Source of the DNA: Anaerohalosphaeraceae bacterium
GTDB taxonomy: Bacteria > Planctomycetota > Phycisphaerae > Sedimentisphaerales > Anaerohalosphaeraceae
Reading direction: 5' to 3'
Assembly (NCBI GenBank): GCA_037479115.1
Contig: JBBFLK010000008.1
Location: 1-64,000, forward strand
Length of the DNA: 64,000 nucleotides
Shown piece by piece: positions 14,910 through 22,939 of this stretch (position 1 is its first letter; each line of letters opens with the position of its first letter). The notes below the pieces were generated by a model that saw only the letters and a list, made by a program, of their open reading frames with translations, was not told where the DNA came from and did not search any database. A program made the translations under genes and the position numbers.

Positions 14910-16739
14910 TTATTCATAGATTGTGCCGAATAAATACCTCACAATATACACATCAACAAAATTGATGACACCGTTTTGGTCGAAATCCGACAAATCATAA
15001 TACAATTCAAACCATTCCTGCTCAGTTGAATTGAGGATTCCCCCATAAAAATACCGAACATTATAGACATCTATAAAATTAACTATTTTATCCAGATTTG
15101 TATCGGCCATTAAGTACGTCCAAGACTTGGGCTCGCCGGGGCCGTATGCGATCCGCATTAATGGGTCGCCAATCACCACTTCCGACCAGCTTAAATAGGG
15201 AATCGCCGACCAGGCGGCCTCTGCAAATGTCAAATCCGCCCGCCCATCCCCATCCCGGTCCGCCAGCAGATTGCTGTACAAAAACTGATTGTCAATCGCT
15301 GCATCGGACTGCGGCTCAAAACTGTGCCCGATTGCCGCCGTTCCGCCCGCCCGGATAAAATCCACAATCTTCGCCTGGGTCGTTGAAACATCCGAAAACA
15401 TTGTGACGGCGTTAAAACTTTCCAGCGACGTAAAGACGGCTCCATTGAGAAAGGTAAACAGCGGCCCCCCGCCCGCACCGCCGTTAAGCAAATAGGTTTT
15501 CGCCCTTCCTTCGTCCCCATTCATCCCAAAACAGCTGAACCCGATTACACCCTGCGGTTCTATCCGCCCCGGGAAATAAGCCGGCAAAAGGGCCAAATCC
15601 GCCGTCGATGTACTGATTCGTTCCCGGTAATCGAGCATCACCGGCAGCCCATAGGTCTCCGGTGAAGAGCCAAAATACAGAGCCCCCTGAGCAAAGTATC
15701 CCACAGACAGGCTGTTAAAGGCTTCCACATAATCATTTTTCACGCAAGTCCCATACGCATCCGGCGGCCAGGGAACCCCCTGATATTCCCAGAAATTCAT
15801 GCTGCTGTCGTGCAGATTGAACACCCGATTGTAGTCAATATCTCCGGCCGGCGCCTTGGGCGCATCATCCAGCACCACCACGGCCTGCTTCGGATTGACT
15901 CCAAACTTTGTGGAGCTTGCCCGCCTGGCCCGCTCGAGCATAGTCCGAACGGAAAAAACCGCACTCTGTCCCTGATTTTTGGGCCCATCCAGGCGGCAGA
16001 CCAGATACATTCGTCCCGGCCCAAACCGCCGATTGATGGTTCCGTATCCGTAGGCCCTCCCCTCCATATAAGGGGAATCCACTCCCGGTTTGCGTGAAAT
16101 GGCAAAGGACCAGGTCAAATCGTCCGCATAGGGCATCTGCCGTTCAAACAAATCGAAACGGCTTCGGCAGCCCTGATACGGATTGACGATTCGATTCTCG
16201 ATAGGACAGGGGCGCGTTCCATAATCCAGATACCATAAGCAGGTCAGTTCCGATTCCACCGAGGCCGCATTCACCTGGCATTCGGCATTCATCACAATCG
16301 CCCAGTTGGAGCCGCCCGGATAAACCACATCGGCAAAGTTTGGTTTGGTATCCTGAATGCGGTACGGCAGCCCCGCTGTTGTGATGAGGACTTTAATCTG
16401 TTTTTCGATTCCGTTGGCCAGCAGATAGGAACGAAGCGGTCCGGCAATCCGATTGTTGTATTGTTCCCGGGTGATGATTTCATCGGCGGCTGTCGAATGG
16501 GGACCGCTGCAGTCCGCCAGCCCCTGCAGCTCCAGCACCTGCCAGTCCTGAATCGCCGGGTAATACCAGCGGTACATCCGGGCAATATACCGGCTGGTTG
16601 GACTCTGGGCATTGACCAGAATCAGTACATCAGACGGCCCCAGGTCCGCACATACGGAACAGGACAAAATCAGAAAAACAAACAAACAGACCCAATAGAA
16701 TGCACCATCCCCCCCCCTTCTTCCTCCTCGTTTCGCCAT
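14910..16739 (-). CDS. TIGR03790-type secreted protein with C-terminal dockerin-like pair
   Basis: A 609-aa exported protein. Residues about 33-540 match my recollection of family TIGR03790, of unknown function and common in Planctomycetota and other exosortase-bearing lineages: SDVLILVNAQSPTSRYIA, then KVLITTAGLPYRIQD. Two Asp-rich dockerin-like motifs close the protein: DTNLDKIVNFIDVYNVRYF and DFDQNGVINFVDVYIVRYLF (546-609). The start is ATG 16739 behind AAGGAT. Codons 8-11 contain a G9 homopolymer directly before the signal-peptide core. Mainly hydrophobic core residues precede Cys at about 27-31. No catalytic assignment is possible. Confidence 0.75.
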   Translation of the reverse strand: MAKRGGRRGGDGAFYWVCLFVFLILSCSVCADLGPSDVLILVNAQSPTSRYIARMYRWYYPAIQDWQVLELQGLADCSGPHSTAADEIITREQYNNRIAGPLRSYLLANGIEKQIKVLITTAGLPYRIQDTKPNFADVVYPGGSNWAIVMNAECQVNAASVESELTCLWYLDYGTRPCPIENRIVNPYQGCRSRFDLFERQMPYADDLTWSFAISRKPGVDSPYMEGRAYGYGTINRRFGPGRMYLVCRLDGPKNQGQSAVFSVRTMLERARRASSTKFGVNPKQAVVVLDDAPKAPAGDIDYNRVFNLHDSSMNFWEYQGVPWPPDAYGTCVKNDYVEAFNSLSVGYFAQGALYFGSSPETYGLPVMLDYRERISTSTADLALLPAYFPGRIEPQGVIGFSCFGMNGDEGRAKTYLLNGGAGGGPLFTFLNGAVFTSLESFNAVTMFSDVSTTQAKIVDFIRAGGTAAIGHSFEPQSDAAIDNQFLYSNLLADRDGDGRADLTFAEAAWSAIPYLSWSEVVIGDPLMRIAYGPGEPKSWTYLMADTNLDKIVNFIDVYNVRYFYGGILNSTEQEWFELYYDLSDFDQNGVINFVDVYIVRYLFGTIYE

Positions 16740-16830
16740 CGGTCATCCTTACCAAAAAGGGGGTTTCCTCTCTCCCTGAACGGACTGCACCGGCACTCCT
16801 TGCACCCCTGACGAGACATTACCGTTCAGC

Positions 16831-17454
16831 TTATTTTCTGCAGCGGGCCCTGAAAACCATCAGCCCCATCGAACCGAGCAGCAGCAGGGACCCCGGTTCC
16901 GGGACAATTGTAAAGACCCGCTGTGACTCCGCTGCGTTAAACACCCCCCCCAGCATGTTGTTCCAGCTCATCGGATTGACCGGACTGTAGTCGCGAAGAA
17001 GCCCGCCGTATCCCGCCCCGCCGTCCCCCAGCGAAAACACCACCTGCCCCACTTCGACGGCTTCTACGGCAAACTCGGCAATTTTATGATACCCGCCGAC
17101 ACCCAATGCAGAATCCACACCCGCTGCGATTGAAGTCATCGACAAGTTCCGAATCGTTCCCATCGGAGCATTGATGCTCGTCCAGAGCACATCCGCGGCA
17201 AAAGGCCTGACCACATTTACACTTCCCGCCACAACTTTCAGCGTGCCTGTTCCGGAAGCAAAAGCGCTTAACTGCCAGCTGTTCAGCCCATTCAAACCGG
17301 AGGCCTCTTCCGCATAGGCAAACAGCGTCACCAAGGTTGTCTCACCAATTGTCAAAGTCGTTTTCTCTGCAGTCATCTTGAAAGAAAGGGCGCCGAAGGA
17401 AGATGCGGAAATGAGAATAAACAGGAAGCCTGCTCTCAGAAAGAGATTTTTCAT
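16831..17454 (-). CDS. PEP-CTERM protein with a cohesin-like domain
   Basis: A 207-aa exported protein with a signal peptide (1-22), one beta-sandwich domain (about 24-170) and a PEP-CTERM tail (VPEPGSLLLLGSMGL, then RARCRK). The domain begins KTTLTIGETTLVTLFAYAEE and has a later KIAEFAVEAVEVGQVVFSL. That arrangement (vkvGdtvtv... then a late strand ending the jelly roll) is like cohesin domains, which bind dockerins. The start is ATG 17454, 7 nt after GAGGAGAG; a GTG lies one codon upstream. Neighbouring genes carry dockerin-like motifs, which makes a binding role attractive but unproven. Confidence 0.65.
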   Translation of the reverse strand: MKNLFLRAGFLFILISASSFGALSFKMTAEKTTLTIGETTLVTLFAYAEEASGLNGLNSWQLSAFASGTGTLKVVAGSVNVVRPFAADVLWTSINAPMGTIRNLSMTSIAAGVDSALGVGGYHKIAEFAVEAVEVGQVVFSLGDGGAGYGGLLRDYSPVNPMSWNNMLGGVFNAAESQRVFTIVPEPGSLLLLGSMGLMVFRARCRK

Positions 17455-17503
17455 CACCCAGCTCTCCTCAACAACAAGAGTTACTCTTCTCTTTCCCCCT
17501 CGG

Positions 17504-17529
17504 TATCTATATACTTCGGTATATAGATA
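17504..17529. repeat. Perfect 11-bp inverted repeat with TTCG loop upstream of the cohesin-like gene
   Basis: TATCTATATAC (17504-17514), TTCG and GTATATAGATA (17519-17529) form a perfect stem with a C(UUCG)G tetraloop if transcribed on +. It sits 50 bp upstream of the - strand start at 17454 and about 200 bp upstream of pilT. It could be an operator or a leader hairpin. Confidence 0.55.
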
Positions 17530-17725
17530 TCCTCATCCAAGGTCCCAATATATAAATTATTGTGAAAAAAAGCAAGAAAAAAATAATTAAAATAATTCCG
17601 GATATCATTAGTTCTTTTTTTCTGTACTTCTTTTTTCCTATAATCTTATTTTTTTCAGAAAATTTGTAAGTATAATTACCTTTCGATTAGAAAGAATGAT
17701 TATATAAAGACTTACTGGATATTGT

Positions 17726-18886
17726 ATGAAGACAAACGGACAATCCTACTCCCCCGATGCCAAAGTTTATCCGGCCGGCGAAGGCAGTTTTTTAAGCATC
17801 AATGACATGCTTGCCTATTTTGAAAAAATGGGGGCTATGCGGGTCTCCGACCTCCATATTAAAGTCGGCACGCAGCCCTGCTACCGCATCGATGGAGACC
17901 TCGTCCGCATCAAAGGCGGCATTGTCACACAGGAAATCGTTGAACAGTTGGCCTTTCCGCTTCTCGGGTCCAAAAATATTGAAGCCCTTCAGCGTGATAC
18001 AGCCGTGGACTGCTCCTACCGCTACGGCACGCTCCAGTTTCGGCTGAATGCCTTTATGGACAACGACGGGATGGCCATCGCCATCCGGGCTCTCGGAACG
18101 GAAATCCCCAAACCCGAGCATATCGGTTTCCCCAACAATGTCTGGAAAGACATCGTCCGAAAGACGCAGGGGCTGGTTCTCTTTACGGGCATCACAGGTG
18201 CCGGCAAAAGCACCACCATCGCCTCCCTGATTGAACGCATCAACGAGGACCGCGCCTGCCGCATCATCACGCTCGAAGACCCCATCGAATATGTCTTCAG
18301 CCAGAAAAACTCGATGATTTCCCAGCGGGAGGTCGGCCGAGATGTAGACACATTCGCACACGGCCTCCGTTCGATGATGCGGGAAGACCCGGACATCATC
18401 TTTGTCGGTGAAATGCGCGATGCCGAAACCGTTGCCCTGACGCTCACCGCTGCGGAAACCGGTCACCTGGTCTTTTCCACCCTCCACACCCGGGACGTCG
18501 TCGGCACCGTTACCCGCATTCTCGACTTTTTCCCGGAGGGCCGCCAGGAAGAGGTCCGCAACCAGCTGTCCCTGGGCCTGCGCTACATCATCAGCCAGAA
18601 ACTCATCCCCCGCAAAGACGGCAAGGGACGCGTGGCCGTTATGGAGATTCTTAATAACAATTACGCCGTCGCCAACCTCATCCGAAAAAACAAAATTGAG
18701 CAGATTTACTCCCAGATGCAGGTCAAAACCAAAGACATCGCCGAAGAAAAAATGATCACCTTTGAAAGCCACCTGGCTATCCTGGTCAAACAGGGGGTAA
18801 TCACCCTTGCCGAAGCCCAGAAATGGGCCAACGACCTCAAAAGCTTCCATGATGCGATGAAAAGCGAAGCCACGATGGCCGATTAA
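17726..18886 (+). CDS. pilT: Type IV pilus retraction ATPase PilT
   Basis: A 386-aa cytoplasmic hexameric ATPase powering pilus retraction. Sequence marks: Walker A GITGAGKST (155-163), Asp box (RIITLEDPIEYVF), Walker B (DPDIIFVGEMRD) and His box (TAAETGHLVFSTLHT). The PilT-type C-terminus has the LIPRKDGKGR, VAVMEILNNN and VANLIRKNK blocks. The AIRALG-containing N-terminal PAS-like domain is present, and the length is close to the usual 340-390. PilU is the main alternative. No pilus structural genes adjoin it. The AT-rich 270-bp leader has only a poor ribosome binding site at ATG 17726. Confidence 0.88.
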   Translation: MKTNGQSYSPDAKVYPAGEGSFLSINDMLAYFEKMGAMRVSDLHIKVGTQPCYRIDGDLVRIKGGIVTQEIVEQLAFPLLGSKNIEALQRDTAVDCSYRYGTLQFRLNAFMDNDGMAIAIRALGTEIPKPEHIGFPNNVWKDIVRKTQGLVLFTGITGAGKSTTIASLIERINEDRACRIITLEDPIEYVFSQKNSMISQREVGRDVDTFAHGLRSMMREDPDIIFVGEMRDAETVALTLTAAETGHLVFSTLHTRDVVGTVTRILDFFPEGRQEEVRNQLSLGLRYIISQKLIPRKDGKGRVAVMEILNNNYAVANLIRKNKIEQIYSQMQVKTKDIAEEKMITFESHLAILVKQGVITLAEAQKWANDLKSFHDAMKSEATMAD

Positions 18887-18955
18887 CCTGCTGCATTTTC
18901 GGCCTCTCCGGAAACATTCCGGAAAACTGCGGGCCGACAGAGAGATTCCTGAAAG

Positions 18956-18987
18956 AAAAAAGCCGTCCTTAAAAAAGACGGCTTTTT
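18956..18987. terminator. Bidirectional intrinsic terminator
   Basis: AAAAAGCCGTC (18956-18966) pairs with GACGGCTTTTT (18977-18987). T-runs are read in both directions, so it can end pilT (+) and the convergent PEP-CTERM gene (-). Confidence 0.85.
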
Positions 18988-19020
18988 CCGTTTTGAGTTT
19001 TTCGGGAGTTCTGCGTTTGT

Positions 19021-19695
19021 TTACCGGCGGCGCAGCGTCAGAAGCCCTCCCAAAGACAGCAGAATCATCGAGGCGGGTTCAGGAATCCCAACCAAAACAA
19101 TGTCATCGACAAAAAGAGCTCCGGGGCCATAGTAGGTCTTATCATATCCAACCGTGATATACATCACGTTCTCCAGATTCATACCCGGAACCGTATAGTC
19201 GGCAAAATTCATCTCCCAGACTATTCCATTCGGCCACCCTGTGCCGCTGGGGGTCACATCACCGGGATAGCTGGCCCCAAACACCTTCTGTCCCCAGCAG
19301 TCAAACATGCTCAGGAACACATCGCCGCCGGAACCGCCCAGTGTCCCCCACGGTGCAACCCCATCGTTTTTGGGGACCGCAAAGGTCATTTTGATCATAT
19401 AATATCCCGGATAGGTCAGATTAACCCCATGAACCTGCCATACAGCCCCCGGCAAAGCATACTTGGTCTGTGCATAATAGGGAGAGCTCTGATTGTTTTG
19501 AATCAGCATACACTTACCATTTAGCATCGATTCAAGTGTTTCGCTTGTCACATTAGAATTCGGATTGACCACCCAGGCCGCCTGCAAAGCTGCACTGTCG
19601 GCATATCCTTCAAAGTCATCCACAACCGTGACAAACGCCGCCTGAACAAGACCAATACAGCCCAAAACCATCAAAATCGCCAAACACTTTTTCAT
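19021..19695 (-). CDS. PEP-CTERM sorted secreted protein, jelly-roll-like
   Basis: A 224-aa exported protein whose ATG 19695 follows GGAGGAAAGAAAG. It has a signal peptide (MKKCLAILMVLGCIGLVQA), then a beta-rich domain opening VVDDFEGYADSAALQAAWV and closing ALFVDDIVLVG. That pattern is common to carbohydrate-binding jelly rolls and to PEP-CTERM proteins of this phylum. The tail is IPEPASMILLSLGGLLTL plus RRR. It lies 21 bp downstream of the clan GH-A glycosidase on the same strand, so it may be an accessory binding protein of that operon. No catalytic residues are evident. Confidence 0.7.
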   Translation of the reverse strand: MKKCLAILMVLGCIGLVQAAFVTVVDDFEGYADSAALQAAWVVNPNSNVTSETLESMLNGKCMLIQNNQSSPYYAQTKYALPGAVWQVHGVNLTYPGYYMIKMTFAVPKNDGVAPWGTLGGSGGDVFLSMFDCWGQKVFGASYPGDVTPSGTGWPNGIVWEMNFADYTVPGMNLENVMYITVGYDKTYYGPGALFVDDIVLVGIPEPASMILLSLGGLLTLRRR

Positions 19696-19716
19696 CTTTC
19701 TTTCCTCCAAAAAAGG

Positions 19717-21993
19717 TTAAAAGGTTTCCGGATTATTTCTCCACACACTCCACACACGAAAATCTTCCCAATTCACAATTCCGTCATCATTCAAGTCTGC
19801 CGCATAGTCGAAACCCTCCTCAAGCCAGTAGGTACACAGCACTTCCAAATCATTCAGATCAACTTCCCCATCCCCTGATAAATCCGCCGCCGGCATCTGC
19901 CGCACTGCCATCCCGAGAATCTGCGTCGGCGACAAGACCCCTTTCCAGATTGAAAATTCATCCAGTTTCCCCGCAAACCGCCTCGGCGCCTGGTCCGGGA
20001 TTGTCGGCAGAATCGAAACACGGTTATCCGCCGTGCGAAATCCCCCCGTGTAATACCGCCCCTGCGGATTAAACGAAGCAATGAGATTTCCGTTTTTATA
20101 AATCTTCAGGGCCTGGCCCGTCGTATTCGTCCCCTGCTGCTGCCAGAGAGCATGCTCATAAGTAATCGTAATCATCTGCCAGACGCCGGCATCATACGGA
20201 ACATTCGCGTACGTCGGCACCATTGTCGTGCTGTAAAAACTGATTCCTTTCCCCCAGCCCCAGTTGCCGATGCTGCGGGCATTGCCGTTCTTGGACCAGC
20301 TGTTCGTTCCGAAGGCCGCCAGCGCCAGCGCATGATAATCGCCCCCGATTGAAATGGCCGCATCCGGACGCACCCACAGATTCATCGACCAGTCATCATC
20401 CGCATTCAGCGGCAGATTCACACCGTTCACCAATTCTATCAGAACCTCCGTGCCGTCCAGCGACAGGGCTTGTCCGATTCGTCCTTTTCCAAACCGAAAT
20501 CCGCCCTGCGCCGTTGTCGCGTTATTGCCCCAGCCGCTGGTATCCGCCAGATTCCCCTCAAATTTCCACTCCAGCACCTTTTGCGGCTGATTCGGCGAAA
20601 ATTCAAACGCCGCTGTAAGGGCCGTATCAGACGGCAGATTCAGCTCAACCACATTCGGCTCTGTCAAACGCAGAAAACGGCTCCCGTCGGCGATTCCTTC
20701 GGCGGAATAACTCAGCGCACAAACCCATTCTTTGGGCTGGGAGCCGTTCAGGCGGACGGTTCGGGTTTGTGTGGTTTCCGTGCCGTTCACCGCCGCCACA
20801 ACAACCCCTTTGTCATATCGAAATGCCGCACAGTAAATCCCCGGTTCCTGCGGCCCTGCCGACAGAACCTGAGCACCGGGCGGAACCAAATCCGTCAAAA
20901 TCCTCAACGCATAATAAACAGGACGCTTAGCGCTTCCGTCCGACGCCCGGCGCTGAAGCCCCCAGCTTGAGTCCGACCAGCTCTGGTCCGCCGCCTCCCA
21001 GACAAACGGAACCGATGCCCCGCCGTTCAGCAGCGAAAGCGTATTTTCAAAGACCCGGACGGCAAACGGAACCGTGTCCGACGCTGAATAGGCATAGGCG
21101 GAACCGGGAGAAGGATACTCAACCCCGTGGAAAATGCGATTGCCGGTCATATACTCCGTCACAAAGATGGGCTTCTGCCCCAGCGGGTCTTTGGCCCGGA
21201 CCGCCGCATAAAACGGCTGCCACCGCTGCCGCAGAAATTCAGGCCCGCATCCCTGCAGGAACGACTCATCCCAGGCATGAGTTGCAAACGCCCCCAGGGA
21301 GGCGACGGCCGTTTCATCCAGCGCCCCCACCCAGAGAGCCCCGCCGCCGTTATGGTCCAGATAGGCCAGCCCCGGCCCAACAATCTGAACCGATTCAAAC
21401 CCCCGTTCGTTCAGTTCCTGACGAACCCTCTTGAGCACATCGTTATACTGTTCCGGCGGCACCCGGCAGTTCCACGTCCCTTCCGGCTCGTTGAACAAAT
21501 CCACATACTCCGGCACAATTCCATTCTGGCGCAGATACGCCAGCTGCGCCCCCCATAAGAGGGCGACATCCTGATGATGTTCCGGTTTCAAAGCCCCCCA
21601 GATGTTCCTCCACGCAGAAGGATAATGAAACTGATTGAACACCGCGGCAATTCCGAGCTGGCGAAGGAGCTGGCAGGTGCTTTGCATGGCAGTGAGCCGC
21701 GAGGAGCCGTAATTGGCGGCTACGTATTGGTCAAAAGAAGAGCGAAGCCCGTCGGTCGGCGGCGTTTGAGAAACAGACGCCCAATTCGGCGTGGCCTCCA
21801 ACCGCACATAGCGAATCCTCAGAGAAGTCAGAAGCGGCGCGATGGAATTGTCACCGGCCCAAATCTGTGCCCCCAGGCCGCCGAACGGATGCGAAACCGT
21901 ATCGGCATCGAACGTCACCTCCGCTCCGCTTGCGGCTGCAGCCGGCAGGCAAAGCATCAGCAGACGAACCAGGATGACTCTGGGGCAAAACAC
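19717..21993 (-). CDS. Secreted clan GH-A glycoside hydrolase (GH30/GH39-like) with LamG and dockerin-like domains
   Basis: A 758-aa exported glycosidase. GTG 21993 lies 8 nt after GGAGGA and starts the signal peptide (MFCPRVILVRLLMLCLPAAA). A TIM barrel (about 25-365) carries the clan GH-A pair: acid/base E169 in DLFNEPEG and nucleophile E280 in IFVTEYMTG. A C-terminal beta-sandwich, as in GH30/GH39, spans about 370-465. A LamG domain (about 470-690) follows, then two dockerin-like motifs (704-758). The subfamily cannot be decided by eye; a GH5 or GH39-type xylosidase or mannosidase is also possible. The following PEP-CTERM gene (21 bp) is probably co-transcribed. Confidence 0.72.
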   Translation of the reverse strand: MFCPRVILVRLLMLCLPAAAASGAEVTFDADTVSHPFGGLGAQIWAGDNSIAPLLTSLRIRYVRLEATPNWASVSQTPPTDGLRSSFDQYVAANYGSSRLTAMQSTCQLLRQLGIAAVFNQFHYPSAWRNIWGALKPEHHQDVALLWGAQLAYLRQNGIVPEYVDLFNEPEGTWNCRVPPEQYNDVLKRVRQELNERGFESVQIVGPGLAYLDHNGGGALWVGALDETAVASLGAFATHAWDESFLQGCGPEFLRQRWQPFYAAVRAKDPLGQKPIFVTEYMTGNRIFHGVEYPSPGSAYAYSASDTVPFAVRVFENTLSLLNGGASVPFVWEAADQSWSDSSWGLQRRASDGSAKRPVYYALRILTDLVPPGAQVLSAGPQEPGIYCAAFRYDKGVVVAAVNGTETTQTRTVRLNGSQPKEWVCALSYSAEGIADGSRFLRLTEPNVVELNLPSDTALTAAFEFSPNQPQKVLEWKFEGNLADTSGWGNNATTAQGGFRFGKGRIGQALSLDGTEVLIELVNGVNLPLNADDDWSMNLWVRPDAAISIGGDYHALALAAFGTNSWSKNGNARSIGNWGWGKGISFYSTTMVPTYANVPYDAGVWQMITITYEHALWQQQGTNTTGQALKIYKNGNLIASFNPQGRYYTGGFRTADNRVSILPTIPDQAPRRFAGKLDEFSIWKGVLSPTQILGMAVRQMPAADLSGDGEVDLNDLEVLCTYWLEEGFDYAADLNDDGIVNWEDFRVWSVWRNNPETF

Positions 21994-22025
21994 CTTTCCA
22001 CTCCTCCGAATCGCTCCAAAAGCCG

Positions 22026-22865
22026 CTACTGGCCGTAGAAGTACATGGTCCAGCGGCGTCCGGACTCACTGTTCGGCACAACCTCTGGAAAGTCTTTCGG
22101 CTCACGGCCGACATGCCCGTCCACCCATCCGATCATTCCAATTCCATAAATATCGACGGGGCGTTTCTGATGCCACCGGGTCTGAAACCAGAACCGCTGA
22201 TCGCTCTGAATCTCTTCCGGCTTCCGAGTCGGGTCAAAAAACCAGCGGGCGATGAAATAATATTCATGGTCCATAAAATAGGTCGTCCGTGCCGGATTGC
22301 GAATCGTGGACAACTTGGTGGACCCCCTCTCATCCCAATACAGATAACCGCCTTTGGCCGTACGCGGACCATATTCGCGTCCGCTGCCCACTTCATCATA
22401 ACGCGGTCCGTCAATAACCCCGGGCGTTCGGTGATTGTAGTTGAGAACCATATACCCGTTTACGGCATACGTAAAAGTCTGCTCATGTCCCTCGGTCCGG
22501 TAATCCTCACTCAATGCATAAAATTTGACATTCGCAGCACTGGGACAAACCAGCGAATCGCCTTTGTTCTTGGTCGAAGCGGCCAGATAAGGCATCAGCG
22601 AAACCTTGGAATTGTCCTCCACCTGACCGTTGGGATGTGTATGCATCGGATCCCGCCACCACTTCATCGCTACGGCATATCCGTTGTTGTCATCCGCCCA
22701 TAACTTGGCCGCCATCACCAAAGACTTCAGATTCGTCCCGCACACAGCCATCCGGGCCAGTTCGCGTCCCTTGTAAAGGGATGGGACGATAATTGAAAGC
22801 AGCAGGGCGATAATGGCTATCACGACCAGCAGCTCAATTAATGTAAAGGCCTTTCGAATTCGCAT
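22026..22865 (-). CDS. Pseudopilin-like protein with prepilin N-terminal methylation motif
   Basis: A 279-aa protein. ATG 22865 follows AGGAGA and begins MRIRK, cut before AFTLIELLVVIAIIALLLSII, the class III signal of type II secretion or type IV pilin-like proteins. The large periplasmic part (CGTNLKSLVMAAKLWADDN near the start; YFMDHEYYF later; WVDGHVG near the end) resembles the H-X9-DG/DUF1559-type proteins that are abundant in Planctomycetota. These are usually encoded next to secreted polysaccharide-degrading or LamG proteins, as here on both sides. The molecular role is not established. Confidence 0.82.
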   Translation of the reverse strand: MRIRKAFTLIELLVVIAIIALLLSIIVPSLYKGRELARMAVCGTNLKSLVMAAKLWADDNNGYAVAMKWWRDPMHTHPNGQVEDNSKVSLMPYLAASTKNKGDSLVCPSAANVKFYALSEDYRTEGHEQTFTYAVNGYMVLNYNHRTPGVIDGPRYDEVGSGREYGPRTAKGGYLYWDERGSTKLSTIRNPARTTYFMDHEYYFIARWFFDPTRKPEEIQSDQRFWFQTRWHQKRPVDIYGIGMIGWVDGHVGREPKDFPEVVPNSESGRRWTMYFYGQ

Positions 22866-22939
22866 AATTATCTCTCCTGATTTTGTCTTTTCGGAAAGCG
22901 GAGCGGAATCCTTTTCCGCCCCGCCTTCAGATAATTTTT

